Of a stretch of DNA of 64,000 nt, positions 9,340-19,193 are shown piece by piece. Source of the stretch: Gemmatimonadales bacterium. Its GTDB lineage: Bacteria; Gemmatimonadota; Gemmatimonadetes; Longimicrobiales; Gaopeijiaceae. Where the stretch lies: NCBI GenBank assembly GCA_007692665.1, contig REBP01000109.1:36135-100134 (forward strand). Direction: 5' to 3'. Both the position numbers and the translations under genes were made by a program. The notes beneath the pieces were generated by a model. It was not told the DNA's origin and ran no database searches. It was given only the letters and a program-made list of their open reading frames with translations. How positions within the stretch are numbered: position 1 is the stretch's first letter; each line of letters opens with the position of its first letter.

Positions 9340-10790
9340 TGCGGAGAGCGCCGGTCCTCCTGGCCGCGTTCCTGGCCCTGGGCGTTGCGGGCCCGACCCT
9401 TGGACCTGCCGAGGCCCGGGCGCAGGAGACCACCCTGACGCTGGAGGAAGCGATCCGCCTCGCGGAGCGGAACAACCCGGCCTACCGGCAGACCGTGAAC
9501 GACCTGGAGCGGAACCGGCTGGACCGCTCCGATGCCTGGCTCACCCTCCTTCCCACGCCCCAGGTCACCGCACTCTCCACCGGCCTGGCATGGAACCTCC
9601 AGACGCTGGGGACGGACAACTTCGGGAACCCCATCGGGAACCCCGAGGCCCGCATGATCCAGAGTTCCACCTCCACCCAGCGAGTCGGCGTCGCATTCCA
9701 GTTCGATTTCCGGAACCTGCTGAACCTCCGGCAGCAGGAAACGCAGGCGGCGCTCCGCGACATCACGGCGCTCACGCAGGTGCGCGGGCTCCGGGCCGAC
9801 GTGGCACGTGCCTTCCTGGATGCGCAGGAGCGGGAGGTGACGCTGGCGCTGGAAGAGGAGCTCCTGCAGACGGCGGAGCAGAACCTCGATCTCACCATGC
9901 GGCTGTACCGGCTGGCTCGGCGCGACCGCATGGATCTCCTCTCGGCCGAACTCGACCTGGCAGAGCGGGAGAGCCAGCTCGAGAGCGCCCGGACCGACCT
10001 GCAGGACGCTCGCCGAACGCTCCGGAACCTGATCGGCGACGAGACGCTGGCGGACATCCGGATCGTCCCGCGGGAGATCCGGGTCTTCGACCCTGCAGGC
10101 CTCGACGACGACGTGCTGGTTGCGGAAGCCCTGGTCGGAAGCCCCCGGGTGGAGCAGGCCAGGGCCTCCATCGAGAGTGCCAGTCGCGGGGTGTCCACCC
10201 AGCGGGCCCAGTGGCTCCCGACCCTGTCGCTCTCCATGAACACGGCCCGCCAGGAGTTCGAGCGCGGAGGAAGCAGTGCCTTCCTGAGCCCGCTCCCCGA
10301 GGGAGACTGGAGTCGGAACGTGGCGGTACAGCTCAACTTCCCGGACCTGGGCCAGTACTTCAGCATCCGGAACAGCACGAGTCGGTCCCGCATCGACGTG
10401 CGGAACCAGGAGGAGGCCATGCGGCAGACCCGCCTGGAGCTGGAAGGTGAGGTCCGGACCCTGGCACAGGAACTCCGCCAGACCGAGCGCACCCTCCGCC
10501 TCCAGGAGCGCCGGGCCGAACTCGCGGAGGAGCGGAGGGAACTGCAGTTCCAGGCCTACGGCATGGGTCGGGGGAGCTATCTCGAGCTCCAGAACGCCTC
10601 GGAACAGGCGGCGAGCGCCCAGCGCTCGGCGCTCCAGGCCCGCTACGCCTTCGAGCGGGCCCGGATCAACCTGGAGCGTTCGCTGGGGCGTCCGCTCACC
10701 TCCCGCGAGACGGGGGGCGAGGGGGAGGGCCCGGTGGCCGGCGGCGAGGCGGGAGCCGACGGCGACGCCTCCCGTCTCCCGGAGGGCTGA
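9336..10790 (+). CDS. TolC-family outer membrane efflux protein
   Basis: ATGA overlap with the MFP gene; signal peptide; LTLEEAIRLAERNNPAYRQTVNDLERNRLDRSDAWLTLLP and coiled-coil repeats. Confidence 0.92.
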   Translation: MMRRAPVLLAAFLALGVAGPTLGPAEARAQETTLTLEEAIRLAERNNPAYRQTVNDLERNRLDRSDAWLTLLPTPQVTALSTGLAWNLQTLGTDNFGNPIGNPEARMIQSSTSTQRVGVAFQFDFRNLLNLRQQETQAALRDITALTQVRGLRADVARAFLDAQEREVTLALEEELLQTAEQNLDLTMRLYRLARRDRMDLLSAELDLAERESQLESARTDLQDARRTLRNLIGDETLADIRIVPREIRVFDPAGLDDDVLVAEALVGSPRVEQARASIESASRGVSTQRAQWLPTLSLSMNTARQEFERGGSSAFLSPLPEGDWSRNVAVQLNFPDLGQYFSIRNSTSRSRIDVRNQEEAMRQTRLELEGEVRTLAQELRQTERTLRLQERRAELAEERRELQFQAYGMGRGSYLELQNASEQAASAQRSALQARYAFERARINLERSLGRPLTSRETGGEGEGPVAGGEAGADGDASRLPEG

Positions 10791-10793
10791 CCC

Positions 10794-13700
10794 TTGTCCC
10801 TCTCCCGCCTGTCGGTGCGGCGCCCGGTCGCCGTTTCCATGTTCTTCCTGGCGGTGGTCCTGCTGGGGCTCATTTCCCTGACGCGGCTCCCCATCGACCT
10901 GCTTCCGGACGTGAGCTACCCGCGGCTCGTCATCTACACGGCCATGCCCCAGACCTCGTCCACCGAGGTCGAACGCCTGGTCACCGAGCGCGTGGAGGCC
11001 CAGGTGGCCTCGGCGCCGGGGATCGAGCGGATCACGTCGGTCTCCCGCGACGGGGTCAGCCTCGTCACCCTCCGGTTCGGGTGGGGGACGAACATGGACT
11101 TCGCCATGCTCAACGTGAGGGAACGGCTGGATCAGGTCCGGCAGACCCTCCCCGTCACGGCGAGCCGGCCCCAGATCCTGCGGGTGGACCCGGATTCCGA
11201 GCCGATCATGACGCTCTCGGTGGCGGGGCCGGATCTGTGGGAAACGAAGGAACTCGCCGAGAACGTGTTCCGACGGCGCCTGGAGCAACTCGACGGCGTG
11301 GCCCAGGCGCAGGTCTCGGGGGGGCTCGACCGCGAGATCGTCGTGGAGGTGGACCTGGAGACGCTGGAGGCCAACGGGCTCACCATGCAGTCGGTGGCCA
11401 CGGCGCTGGACCAGGCGAACCGTGCCAGCGCCGGCGGAACGATCCTCGAGGGGCGAACCCGGTACCCTCTCCGGACCCTGGGCGAGTTCCGGATGGTGGC
11501 CGAGATCAGCGACGTGGTCGTGGCCCAGCAGCGGACCGCCGCGGGAGGGACCCGGACGATCCGGGTGAGCGACGTCGGGGTCGTCGTGGACGGGTTTGCC
11601 GACCGGGAGGTGCTTGCGCGGTACAACGGGCGGGAGTCCGTGGGGCTCCTGGTCTTCAAGGAGAGCGGGGCCAACACCGTGCAGGTGGCCCGCGACGTCG
11701 AGGAAGTGGTGGGCCTCCTCCAGGCGGAGTTCCCCGAGGTGACCATCGACGTGGCGAACTCCCAGGCGGGGTTCATTGCCGAGTCCATCGACAACGTGCT
11801 CTCGGCCCTGATCCTGGGAGGGATGCTGGCCTTCCTGGTCCTCTTCCTCTTCCTGCGCCAGCCCCGGTACCCGGTGGCGGTGGCGCTGGCGATCCCGATC
11901 TCGGTGGTGGGCACCTTCGCGCTGATGGAGGCCTTCGGGGTCTCGCTGAACATCATGTCGCTGGGCGGGCTGGCGCTGGGTGTGGGGATGCTCGTCGACA
12001 ACTCCATCATCGTCCTCGAGAACATCTTCCGACACCGGGAGTCCGGTGCGGATGCCCTGGACGGCTCGGCCACGGGGGCGGAGGAGGTTTCGGGGGCGAT
12101 CACGGCGTCCACCCTCACGACGATCTCGGTCTTCGCCCCGATCATCTACGTGGAAGGCGTGGCGGGAGAACTCTTCCGGGACCTCAGCCTGGCGGTGGCC
12201 TTCTCGCTCCTCACGTCGCTCGCCGTGGCCCTCACCCTCCTCCCCACGGTGGCGGCCCGCTTCCGCATCGGCGCCCGCCCGGAGATCCGGGGACCCGGTG
12301 AACTCCGCCCCGGCCCCCGGCCCGCAGGGTTCCTCCGCACGGCCGCGTGGGGTGGGCGGGTGGCCTGGCGCGCTCCGTTCTGGGCCCTTCGGGGCGGGTG
12401 GGGTGTGGGTCGCTCCCTCGTCCGCTTCTGGGGCGACGGCGCGGGCCGTGGTCTCTCCACCGTGTTCGGCCCCCCTCTCCGGGCCTTTGACCGGGGATTC
12501 GACCGTTTCGCCGGGAGGTACCACCGGGCGCTGGACTGGGCCCTGGACCACCGGGGACTGGTCCTCGCCATGGCCGGGGGTGCCATGGCCGTGACGATCC
12601 TCGGCGCACTGCTCCTGGACCGCGACCTCCTCCCGAGGGTGGACCAGGGGGCCTTCGACGTTGCCGTGGAGCTTCCCGAGGGAACAGCGCTCCACCGGAC
12701 CAACGAGGTGGCGGCGGAACTGGAGCGGATCCTCCTCGCCGACGACGGGGTGGAGGCGGTGTTCGGAACCGTGGGCCGGGATGTTCGCCGGTTCGCGCAG
12801 TCCGACGATGCGTCGGGGCTGCACACGGCCCGGTTCCAGGTCCGCATCCGCGACGGGGTGGCCACCCAGCCCGTGCTGGAACGGCTCCGGCGACCCCTGG
12901 TGGCCGCCGGGGGCGAGGGCCAGGTCACGATCCAGGCCGGGCAGTCCTCGGCGCTGGGCCAGATCCTCGGCGGGTCGGACGCCGACATCTCGGTCCGGGT
13001 TCGCGGACAGAACCTCGAGGCGGCCTTCGACTACGCCGACCAGGTGGCGGCGGCCCTCGAGGGGAGCGAGCGGGTCATGAACGTGCGGGTGGGGACGGAG
13101 CGGGGGCAGCCCCAGATCGAGGTGCAGGTGCTCCGGGAGGAGATCGCCCGGTACGGGCTCCAGGCCTCGGCCGTGGCCGGCGCCGTGGACCAGGCCATGC
13201 GCGGCATTCCCGCAACGGAGTACGTGGCCTTCGACCGGAAGGTGCCGGTGACGGTCCGTCTCCCCGACGCCGAGCGCTTCAGCGCCGGAACACTGGACCG
13301 CATCCGCGTCAGCGGGGTGCCGCTTCGGCAGCTGATCACGGTGGAGCAGGTGCGCGCTCCGTCGGAGGTCCGCCGAGAGGAGCAGGGCAGGGTGGTCACC
13401 GTGCTCGCCGACGTGGCTTCCGGAGGGCTGGACCGGGCCATCGGCGAGGTGGAGGAGGCGCTGGCCGGCATCGCGGTGCCGCAGAACTTCCGCGTGGAGG
13501 TGGGGGGCGAAAACGAGGAGATGCGCAGGTCGTTCCGGGACCTGGCCTTCGCCTTCGGGCTGGCGATGATCCTGGTCTACATGATCCTCGCCGCCCAGTT
13601 CGAATCCTTCCTTCACCCGGGCACGATCCTCGCGGCCGTCCCCCTGGCGCTCATCGGGGCCGTTCTGGCGCTCCTCGTGGCCGGGGAGGGGCTGAACACG

Positions 13701-14240
13701 ATGTCCCTCATCGGGATCGTGATCCTCGTGGGGATCGTCGTGAACGACTCCATCGTGAAGGTGGACTTCATCGTCCAGGCCCGGGCCCGGGGCGCCGAGC
13801 TCCGCGAGGCCATCCTGGAGGCCGGGCGGGTGCGCCTCCGGCCCATCATCATGACCACGGTGACCACGGTGCTGGGGCTGACCCCCATGGCGCTGGGGAT
13901 CGGCCGGGGTGCGGACCTCCGCGCCCCCCTCGCCATCGCCGTCATCGGGGGGCTTATCGTGGCCACCCTGCTGACGCTCATCATCGTGCCGGTGCTCTTC
14001 TCGGTGGTGGAGACCGCGCGGCTGGCGCTGGTGGGTGACGGCCTCCGGATCCGGGGAGCCGACGACGCGGGGCGGGCCGGCGCCCCCGAGCCCGCGGGTG
14101 CCATGGCCAGGGCGGGAGTCGACCCGGTTCCGGGCCCGATGACGGGCCAGCGTGCGGGCCAGCGTGCGGGCCGGACCGCCGGACCGCCTGGCACCGGCCC
14201 CGAGCCGGGCGGGGGCCCGAGCCCGGAGCCCCTGGGATGA
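10794..14240 (+). CDS. RND-family efflux transporter permease (1)
   Basis: TTG start, MSLSRLSVRRPVAVSMFFLAVVLLGLISLTRLPIDLLPDVSYPRLVI; GMLVDNSIIVLENIFRH; GIVVNDSIVKVDFI. Confidence 0.95.
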   Translation: MSLSRLSVRRPVAVSMFFLAVVLLGLISLTRLPIDLLPDVSYPRLVIYTAMPQTSSTEVERLVTERVEAQVASAPGIERITSVSRDGVSLVTLRFGWGTNMDFAMLNVRERLDQVRQTLPVTASRPQILRVDPDSEPIMTLSVAGPDLWETKELAENVFRRRLEQLDGVAQAQVSGGLDREIVVEVDLETLEANGLTMQSVATALDQANRASAGGTILEGRTRYPLRTLGEFRMVAEISDVVVAQQRTAAGGTRTIRVSDVGVVVDGFADREVLARYNGRESVGLLVFKESGANTVQVARDVEEVVGLLQAEFPEVTIDVANSQAGFIAESIDNVLSALILGGMLAFLVLFLFLRQPRYPVAVALAIPISVVGTFALMEAFGVSLNIMSLGGLALGVGMLVDNSIIVLENIFRHRESGADALDGSATGAEEVSGAITASTLTTISVFAPIIYVEGVAGELFRDLSLAVAFSLLTSLAVALTLLPTVAARFRIGARPEIRGPGELRPGPRPAGFLRTAAWGGRVAWRAPFWALRGGWGVGRSLVRFWGDGAGRGLSTVFGPPLRAFDRGFDRFAGRYHRALDWALDHRGLVLAMAGGAMAVTILGALLLDRDLLPRVDQGAFDVAVELPEGTALHRTNEVAAELERILLADDGVEAVFGTVGRDVRRFAQSDDASGLHTARFQVRIRDGVATQPVLERLRRPLVAAGGEGQVTIQAGQSSALGQILGGSDADISVRVRGQNLEAAFDYADQVAAALEGSERVMNVRVGTERGQPQIEVQVLREEIARYGLQASAVAGAVDQAMRGIPATEYVAFDRKVPVTVRLPDAERFSAGTLDRIRVSGVPLRQLITVEQVRAPSEVRREEQGRVVTVLADVASGGLDRAIGEVEEALAGIAVPQNFRVEVGGENEEMRRSFRDLAFAFGLAMILVYMILAAQFESFLHPGTILAAVPLALIGAVLALLVAGEGLNTMSLIGIVILVGIVVNDSIVKVDFIVQARARGAELREAILEAGRVRLRPIIMTTVTTVLGLTPMALGIGRGADLRAPLAIAVIGGLIVATLLTLIIVPVLFSVVETARLALVGDGLRIRGADDAGRAGAPEPAGAMARAGVDPVPGPMTGQRAGQRAGRTAGPPGTGPEPGGGPSPEPLG
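14144..14172. repeat. 12-bp tandem repeat GGGCCAGCGTGC (2.4 copies) in the 3' end of RND gene 1
   Basis: GGGCCAGCGTGC|GGGCCAGCGTGC|GGGCC; encodes ...GQRAGQRAGR... Confidence 0.85.
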
Positions 14241-17200
14241 TCCGGCTCTCCATCCGTCGGCCGGTGGCGGTGGCCATGGTCTATGCGTCGGTGGCCCTGC
14301 TCGGGGTGGCGGCGTGGCGCGGGATCCCGGTGGAGCTCCTTCCGAGCACCGAGTTTCCCCGCCTCAACGTCGCGATCTCGTGGCCCGGCGCCTCGCCCGA
14401 GACCGTGGAGGCCTTTGCAACGTCGCCGGTGGAAGCGTCCATCCAGCAGATCGGCGGCGTGGAGGAACTCTCGTCGACGAGCCGCGAGAACGGGGCCAGC
14501 ATCGAGATCCGCTTCACGCGCGAGACCGACATGGACTTTGCGCGGCTGGAGCTCTCGGAGCGGATCGCGAACCTCGAGGAGGAGCTGCCGCCGGGGGTCC
14601 AGCCTCTCCGCGTCTCCACCTGGATCCCCCAGGAGTTCCGAAGGCAGGCCGAGCGTCCCTTCCTGGCCTACACGCTGACCGGCCCCTTCCTTCTCGAGGC
14701 GCTCCGGGCTCACCTGGAGGACGTGGTGGAGCCCGAGATCCTGCAGATCCGGGGTGTGTCCGAGATCGTCATCGAGGGTGCGCGGAACCGACTCCTCGAG
14801 GTGGAGCTGGACCCGGACCGGATCGCGGCGCTGGGGCTCCGGCCCGAGGACGTGCAGAACGCCCTCCTCGGTCTCGACCTGGTCCGGGAGGCGGGGTCGG
14901 TGCGCCAGGGCGACCAGGAATGGGCCATGACGATCCGCTCCCGGCCCGCGACGGCGCTGGATATCCGGCAGGCGCTCCTCACGGTGCCGGGGGGCGGCGC
15001 CGGCGCCACCCTCGTCCGCGTGGAGGACGTGGGCGTCATTCGCGACACCTTCGAGGAGCCGCGGGCCCATTTCCGCATCAACGGCATGCCCACGGTGCGC
15101 TTCACCGTGCAGAAGGAAGCGGGCGTCAACACCGTCCGGCTGGCGGAGGCGGTGAAGACGCGGATGAACGAACTGGAGCGAAGCAATCCGCCCGGCTCCG
15201 AGCTGATCCTGGTCGACGACCAGAGCGAGGACATCAACCGCGAGATCACGGACCTGCGCACCCGGGCGGGATTCGCCGCCGTCGTGATCTTCCTTGTCCT
15301 GCTCGGCTTTCTCCGGTCCTTCCGGACGGCAGGGATCGTCTTCGCCACCATCGCCTTCTCGATCCTCATCACGCTGAACCTCATCTACTTCGGCGGGCTC
15401 ACGCTGAACCTGCTGACGCTGATGGGACTCGCGCTGGGGTTCGGGCTCATCGTGGACAACTCCATCGTCGTGCTGGAGAACATCTACCGCAGGTGGCAGG
15501 AGGGGGACGCGCCGGAACGGGCCGCCGAGAAGGGGGCGCGGGACGTGATTCTCCCGATCCTCGCCTCCACGGCCACGACCCTCATCGTGCTCGTGCCGTT
15601 CGTCTACCTCCGGGGTGAACTCCGGATCATGTACCTCCCCCTCGCCATCGTGGTGGGGCTGACCCTCGTGGCCTCCATCTTCGTGGCCTTCACCTTCATC
15701 CCGGCGCTGGCGGCGCGGCTGCTGGGGCACCGTGGTCCGAAGCGGCCGGCGGCCCTCGCGTCGACGGGAACGGTACCGGTGCCTCCCCCGGCGGAGCCCG
15801 GCGTGCATGGGGAGCCCCGCGCGCCCGCCGACCCGCTCCTGGCGCTCCCTGCCTACCGGGACCGGACACCTCCGCTCTACATCCGGTTCTACGCGGGGCT
15901 CCTCGAAGCCACGCTCCGGTTCCCGTGGGCCACGGTGGCGGTGGCCGCGGTGTGTTTTGCCGCCTCCTGGTGGGTCTTCGACAACAATGTGAGCCGAGGG
16001 CAGATCTGGGCCGGCGGCTTCGGGCAGCAGCGGTCCTTCGTGCAGATCTTCATCGACATGCCCCGGGGCTCGGACCTGGAGCGCCTGGACGACCTCTCCC
16101 GGCACTTCGAGGAGCGTCTGGCCCGCATGCCCGAGATCGAGAAATTCACGGCCAACGTCATGGACACCCGCGCGTCCATCCGCGTGGACTTTCCCGTCGA
16201 GATGGAATACACGGCGGTGCCCCTGGTCATCGAGGAGGAGATCCGGGCCTATGCCGTGACCTTCACCGGTGCCAACGTCCGCGTCATCGGACAGGGTCCG
16301 TCGTTCGGGAGTGGCGGGGGCGGGGGAGCTGCGCCCAACTACACCATCACCTTCCTCGGGTACAATTACGACCGGCTGGCCGAGATCGCCGAGGACTTCG
16401 GCCGGCGGATCGAGGGCAATGCCCGGGTTCACGAGGTGGACACGAACGCCTCGGCCGGGTTCTTCGTCCGGGACCGGGCCACGGAGTTCGTGGCGCACAT
16501 CGACCGGGAGTCCGCGGCGCGCCTCGGGATCACGGTCCGGGAGGCCACCGACCTGGTCCGCTCCTCGCTTCGGGGAACCGGCCCCCAGGGGAGCGTGGTG
16601 CTGGGCGAGGAGCCCGTACGGTTCGAGGTCAAGCTCGCCGGGTACCGACAGGCGGACGTCCAGGACCTGAAGGAAACGGTCGTGGCCACCTCCGGGGGGA
16701 ACCAGATCCGCCTCGGCGACCTCGTGCAGGTGGAGGAGCGCCGGGTCCTCACCCAGATCCGGCGGGAGAACCAGCAGTACGAGCGCTCCGTGGCCTACGA
16801 GTTCCGGGGACCGAGACCCCTGGGCGACATCGTCCGCGACGAGCAGGTCGCCCTGACGATCCTTCCCCCGGGGTATTCCATCCGGGAGCGTTCTCCCTGG
16901 CGCGTTCCCGAGGACCAGGCCCGGCAGTTCACCTTCCTCCTCCTCGTGTCCATCGGGCTGATCTTCATGGTCACCGCCGGGCTGTTCGAGTCGGTTCGTC
17001 AGCCGCTGGCCGTGCTGCTGGCGGTGCCCATGGCCCTCATCGGTGTCTTCCTCACCTTCTACTTCGTGGGGGCGGTGTTCACCCGGGAGGCGTACATCGG
17101 GGTGATCATGATGGGGGGGATCGTCGTGAACAACGCCATTCTCCTGGTGGACCACATCAACCGCGTGCGCCTGGAGTCCGAGGCGGACCTCGCGGCGGCG

Positions 17201-17509
17201 ATCCTGCGGGGGACGCTGGAACGGGTGCGCCCCATCCTGATGACCACGGCCACCACCGTGCTGGGGCTCCTGCCGCTCGTGCTCTTCACGCAGTCGGCGG
17301 ACTCGACGATCTGGAATGCACTGACCTATTCGCTCATCGGGGGGCTCCTCTCCTCGACCATCTTCGTGCTGACGACGACCCCGGCGCTCTACCTGATCTT
17401 CGAGCGGATGGGTCGCGCCCCCGACGAGGTGCAGGCACCCGCCGTCGTGCCCCCCCCGAAACCGGCCCCTCCGGGGAGCGGGACTTTACAGCCGGTGGGA
17501 CCGGGATGA
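14237..17509 (+). CDS. RND-family efflux transporter permease (2)
   Basis: ATGA overlap with RND gene 1; MIRLSIRRPVAVAMVYASVALLGVAAWRGIPVELLPSTEFPRL; GLIVDNSIVVLENIYRRW; GGIVVNNAILLVDHINRVR. Confidence 0.95.
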   Translation: MIRLSIRRPVAVAMVYASVALLGVAAWRGIPVELLPSTEFPRLNVAISWPGASPETVEAFATSPVEASIQQIGGVEELSSTSRENGASIEIRFTRETDMDFARLELSERIANLEEELPPGVQPLRVSTWIPQEFRRQAERPFLAYTLTGPFLLEALRAHLEDVVEPEILQIRGVSEIVIEGARNRLLEVELDPDRIAALGLRPEDVQNALLGLDLVREAGSVRQGDQEWAMTIRSRPATALDIRQALLTVPGGGAGATLVRVEDVGVIRDTFEEPRAHFRINGMPTVRFTVQKEAGVNTVRLAEAVKTRMNELERSNPPGSELILVDDQSEDINREITDLRTRAGFAAVVIFLVLLGFLRSFRTAGIVFATIAFSILITLNLIYFGGLTLNLLTLMGLALGFGLIVDNSIVVLENIYRRWQEGDAPERAAEKGARDVILPILASTATTLIVLVPFVYLRGELRIMYLPLAIVVGLTLVASIFVAFTFIPALAARLLGHRGPKRPAALASTGTVPVPPPAEPGVHGEPRAPADPLLALPAYRDRTPPLYIRFYAGLLEATLRFPWATVAVAAVCFAASWWVFDNNVSRGQIWAGGFGQQRSFVQIFIDMPRGSDLERLDDLSRHFEERLARMPEIEKFTANVMDTRASIRVDFPVEMEYTAVPLVIEEEIRAYAVTFTGANVRVIGQGPSFGSGGGGGAAPNYTITFLGYNYDRLAEIAEDFGRRIEGNARVHEVDTNASAGFFVRDRATEFVAHIDRESAARLGITVREATDLVRSSLRGTGPQGSVVLGEEPVRFEVKLAGYRQADVQDLKETVVATSGGNQIRLGDLVQVEERRVLTQIRRENQQYERSVAYEFRGPRPLGDIVRDEQVALTILPPGYSIRERSPWRVPEDQARQFTFLLLVSIGLIFMVTAGLFESVRQPLAVLLAVPMALIGVFLTFYFVGAVFTREAYIGVIMMGGIVVNNAILLVDHINRVRLESEADLAAAILRGTLERVRPILMTTATTVLGLLPLVLFTQSADSTIWNALTYSLIGGLLSSTIFVLTTTPALYLIFERMGRAPDEVQAPAVVPPPKPAPPGSGTLQPVGPG

Positions 17510-17615
17510 TCGTAAGACCGCTCCGGGACGGGTACCGTCGGCGGGGCCGACACCCCCCCATCCCCGGAGCATGCCTCCAGGGCCAGGCTCCACTGCTCCT
17601 TCCCGGTTCCCTGCA

Positions 17616-19070
17616 ATGTCCCTTCGTGTCCGATTCGCCCCGTCTCCCACCGGTTACCTCCATGTCGGGGGCGCGAGGACCGCGCTCTTCAACTGGTTCG
17701 TGGCCCGACAGGCCGGGGGCGTCTTCATGCTCCGCATCGAGGATACGGACCAGGCAAGGTCGTCGGAGGCGCATACCCGGGCGATCCTCGACGGGATGAG
17801 ATGGCTGGGCATGGACTGGGACGAGGGTCCGGTGTTCCAGAGCGAGGGTGTCGACCGGCACCGCGCCGACGCGCTCCGGCTCCTGGCCGAGGGGAAGGCC
17901 TACCGGGACTTCGCCGATCCGGCGGAGCTGGCGGCGCTGCGGGAGAGCGATCCCGACCGCGTGATCCGGTTTCCCCGGGAGGCGGCGGACGCGCTGGGAG
18001 CGGAGGCTGCGGAGGCCCGGGCGGCAGGGGGTGAGCCCCACGCCATCCGCTTCCGGGTTCCCGCAGGCGAGACCACGTGGGAGGACCGGGTGCACGGGTC
18101 CATGCGGTTCAGGAACGAGGGGATCGAGGACCTCGTGATCCTGCGCTCCGACGGAACGCCGACCTACAACCTCGCCGTCGTGTCCGATGACGCCGACGGA
18201 CGCATCACCCTCGTGATCCGGGGCGATGACCACCTCTCGAACACGCCCAAGCAGATCCTGCTTCACGCGGCGCTGGGAAACCCGGTGCCCGACTTCGCCC
18301 ACGTGCCCATGATCCTCGGGCCCGACGGCAAGCGTCTCTCCAAGCGGCACGGGGCCACGGCGGTGGGCGACTACCGGTCCCAGGGGATTCTGCCCGAGGC
18401 CATGGTGAACTTCCTCTCCCTCCTGGGCTGGAACCCCGGCACGGAGGAGGAGGTCTTCCCGGCCGAGGAACTCTGCGAGCGATTCTCGCTGGACCGGGTG
18501 CAGAAGAAGAGCGCGGTTTTCGACCTGGCGAAGCTGGAGTGGCTGAACGGCCGGCACCTGGCGGCGGCGCCGGTGGATCGCGTGGCCGCCGAAGTGCGCG
18601 CCCTCATGGGGGAGCTTCCCCCCGCAGAGGGGACGCGGGTCAGCGCCGGGGACGGCGCCTGGTTTCTCGGGCTGGTCGAGCTCCTGAAAGTGCGGGCGCG
18701 TACCGTCACCGAGATCGCGGAGGTGGCGCGGATCTATACCGGGGACGAACCCCCGGTGGATGCGGACGCCGCGGCGAAGCACTTGTTCCGGGACCCGGGG
18801 GCGGCGCGGGGCCATCTCGAGGCGCTGGAGGCGGCGCTGGCAGCGCTCGACCCCTGGGAACTCGGGCCCCTGGAGGTCACGGTCCGGAGTGTGGCGGAGG
18901 CGCGGGGAGTGGGGGCGGGGAAGCTCATTCACCCCCTCCGGGTGGCCCTCACCGGGCAGGCCTCGAGCCCCGGGATCTTCGAGGTCATGGCCCTGCTCGG
19001 GCGGGAACGGAGCCTCGCCCGGATCGCGGGCGCCGCCCGTCGGGTGCGCCTCGAAGCGCCGGAGGGGTGA
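17616..19070 (+). CDS. gltX: Glutamyl-tRNA synthetase
   Basis: MSLRVRFAPSPTGYLHVGGARTALFNW (HIGH-type motif) and KRLSKRHGA (KMSKS-type motif). Confidence 0.96.
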   Translation: MSLRVRFAPSPTGYLHVGGARTALFNWFVARQAGGVFMLRIEDTDQARSSEAHTRAILDGMRWLGMDWDEGPVFQSEGVDRHRADALRLLAEGKAYRDFADPAELAALRESDPDRVIRFPREAADALGAEAAEARAAGGEPHAIRFRVPAGETTWEDRVHGSMRFRNEGIEDLVILRSDGTPTYNLAVVSDDADGRITLVIRGDDHLSNTPKQILLHAALGNPVPDFAHVPMILGPDGKRLSKRHGATAVGDYRSQGILPEAMVNFLSLLGWNPGTEEEVFPAEELCERFSLDRVQKKSAVFDLAKLEWLNGRHLAAAPVDRVAAEVRALMGELPPAEGTRVSAGDGAWFLGLVELLKVRARTVTEIAEVARIYTGDEPPVDADAAAKHLFRDPGAARGHLEALEAALAALDPWELGPLEVTVRSVAEARGVGAGKLIHPLRVALTGQASSPGIFEVMALLGRERSLARIAGAARRVRLEAPEG

Positions 19071-19073
19071 GGA

Positions 19074-19120
19074 CACGGTAACAGCATGCTTGACTGGACC
19101 TTTCCGGGAGCGTTACCGTG
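19074..19120. promoter_or_regulatory. Inverted repeat between gltX and the LexA-like gene (candidate operator or terminator)
   Basis: Perfect 9-bp arms CACGGTAAC / GTTACCGTG with 29-nt spacer containing AGCATGCT and TTGACT. Confidence 0.4.
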
Positions 19121-19193
19121 ACCTTGGCAAACATCTGTTGTTCTAGGCTTTCTCGATTCGCGCCCGATGCACGGGCCCTGGGGGGAGACATCC

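Noticed and set aside
9264-17155. Very long antisense ORFs (1450 aa and 1180 aa) opposite the RND operon
   Set aside because: Stop-free antisense frames are expected in GC-rich coding DNA; the translations are low-complexity Arg/Gly/His/Pro-rich with no domains, while the sense strand encodes clear RND families.
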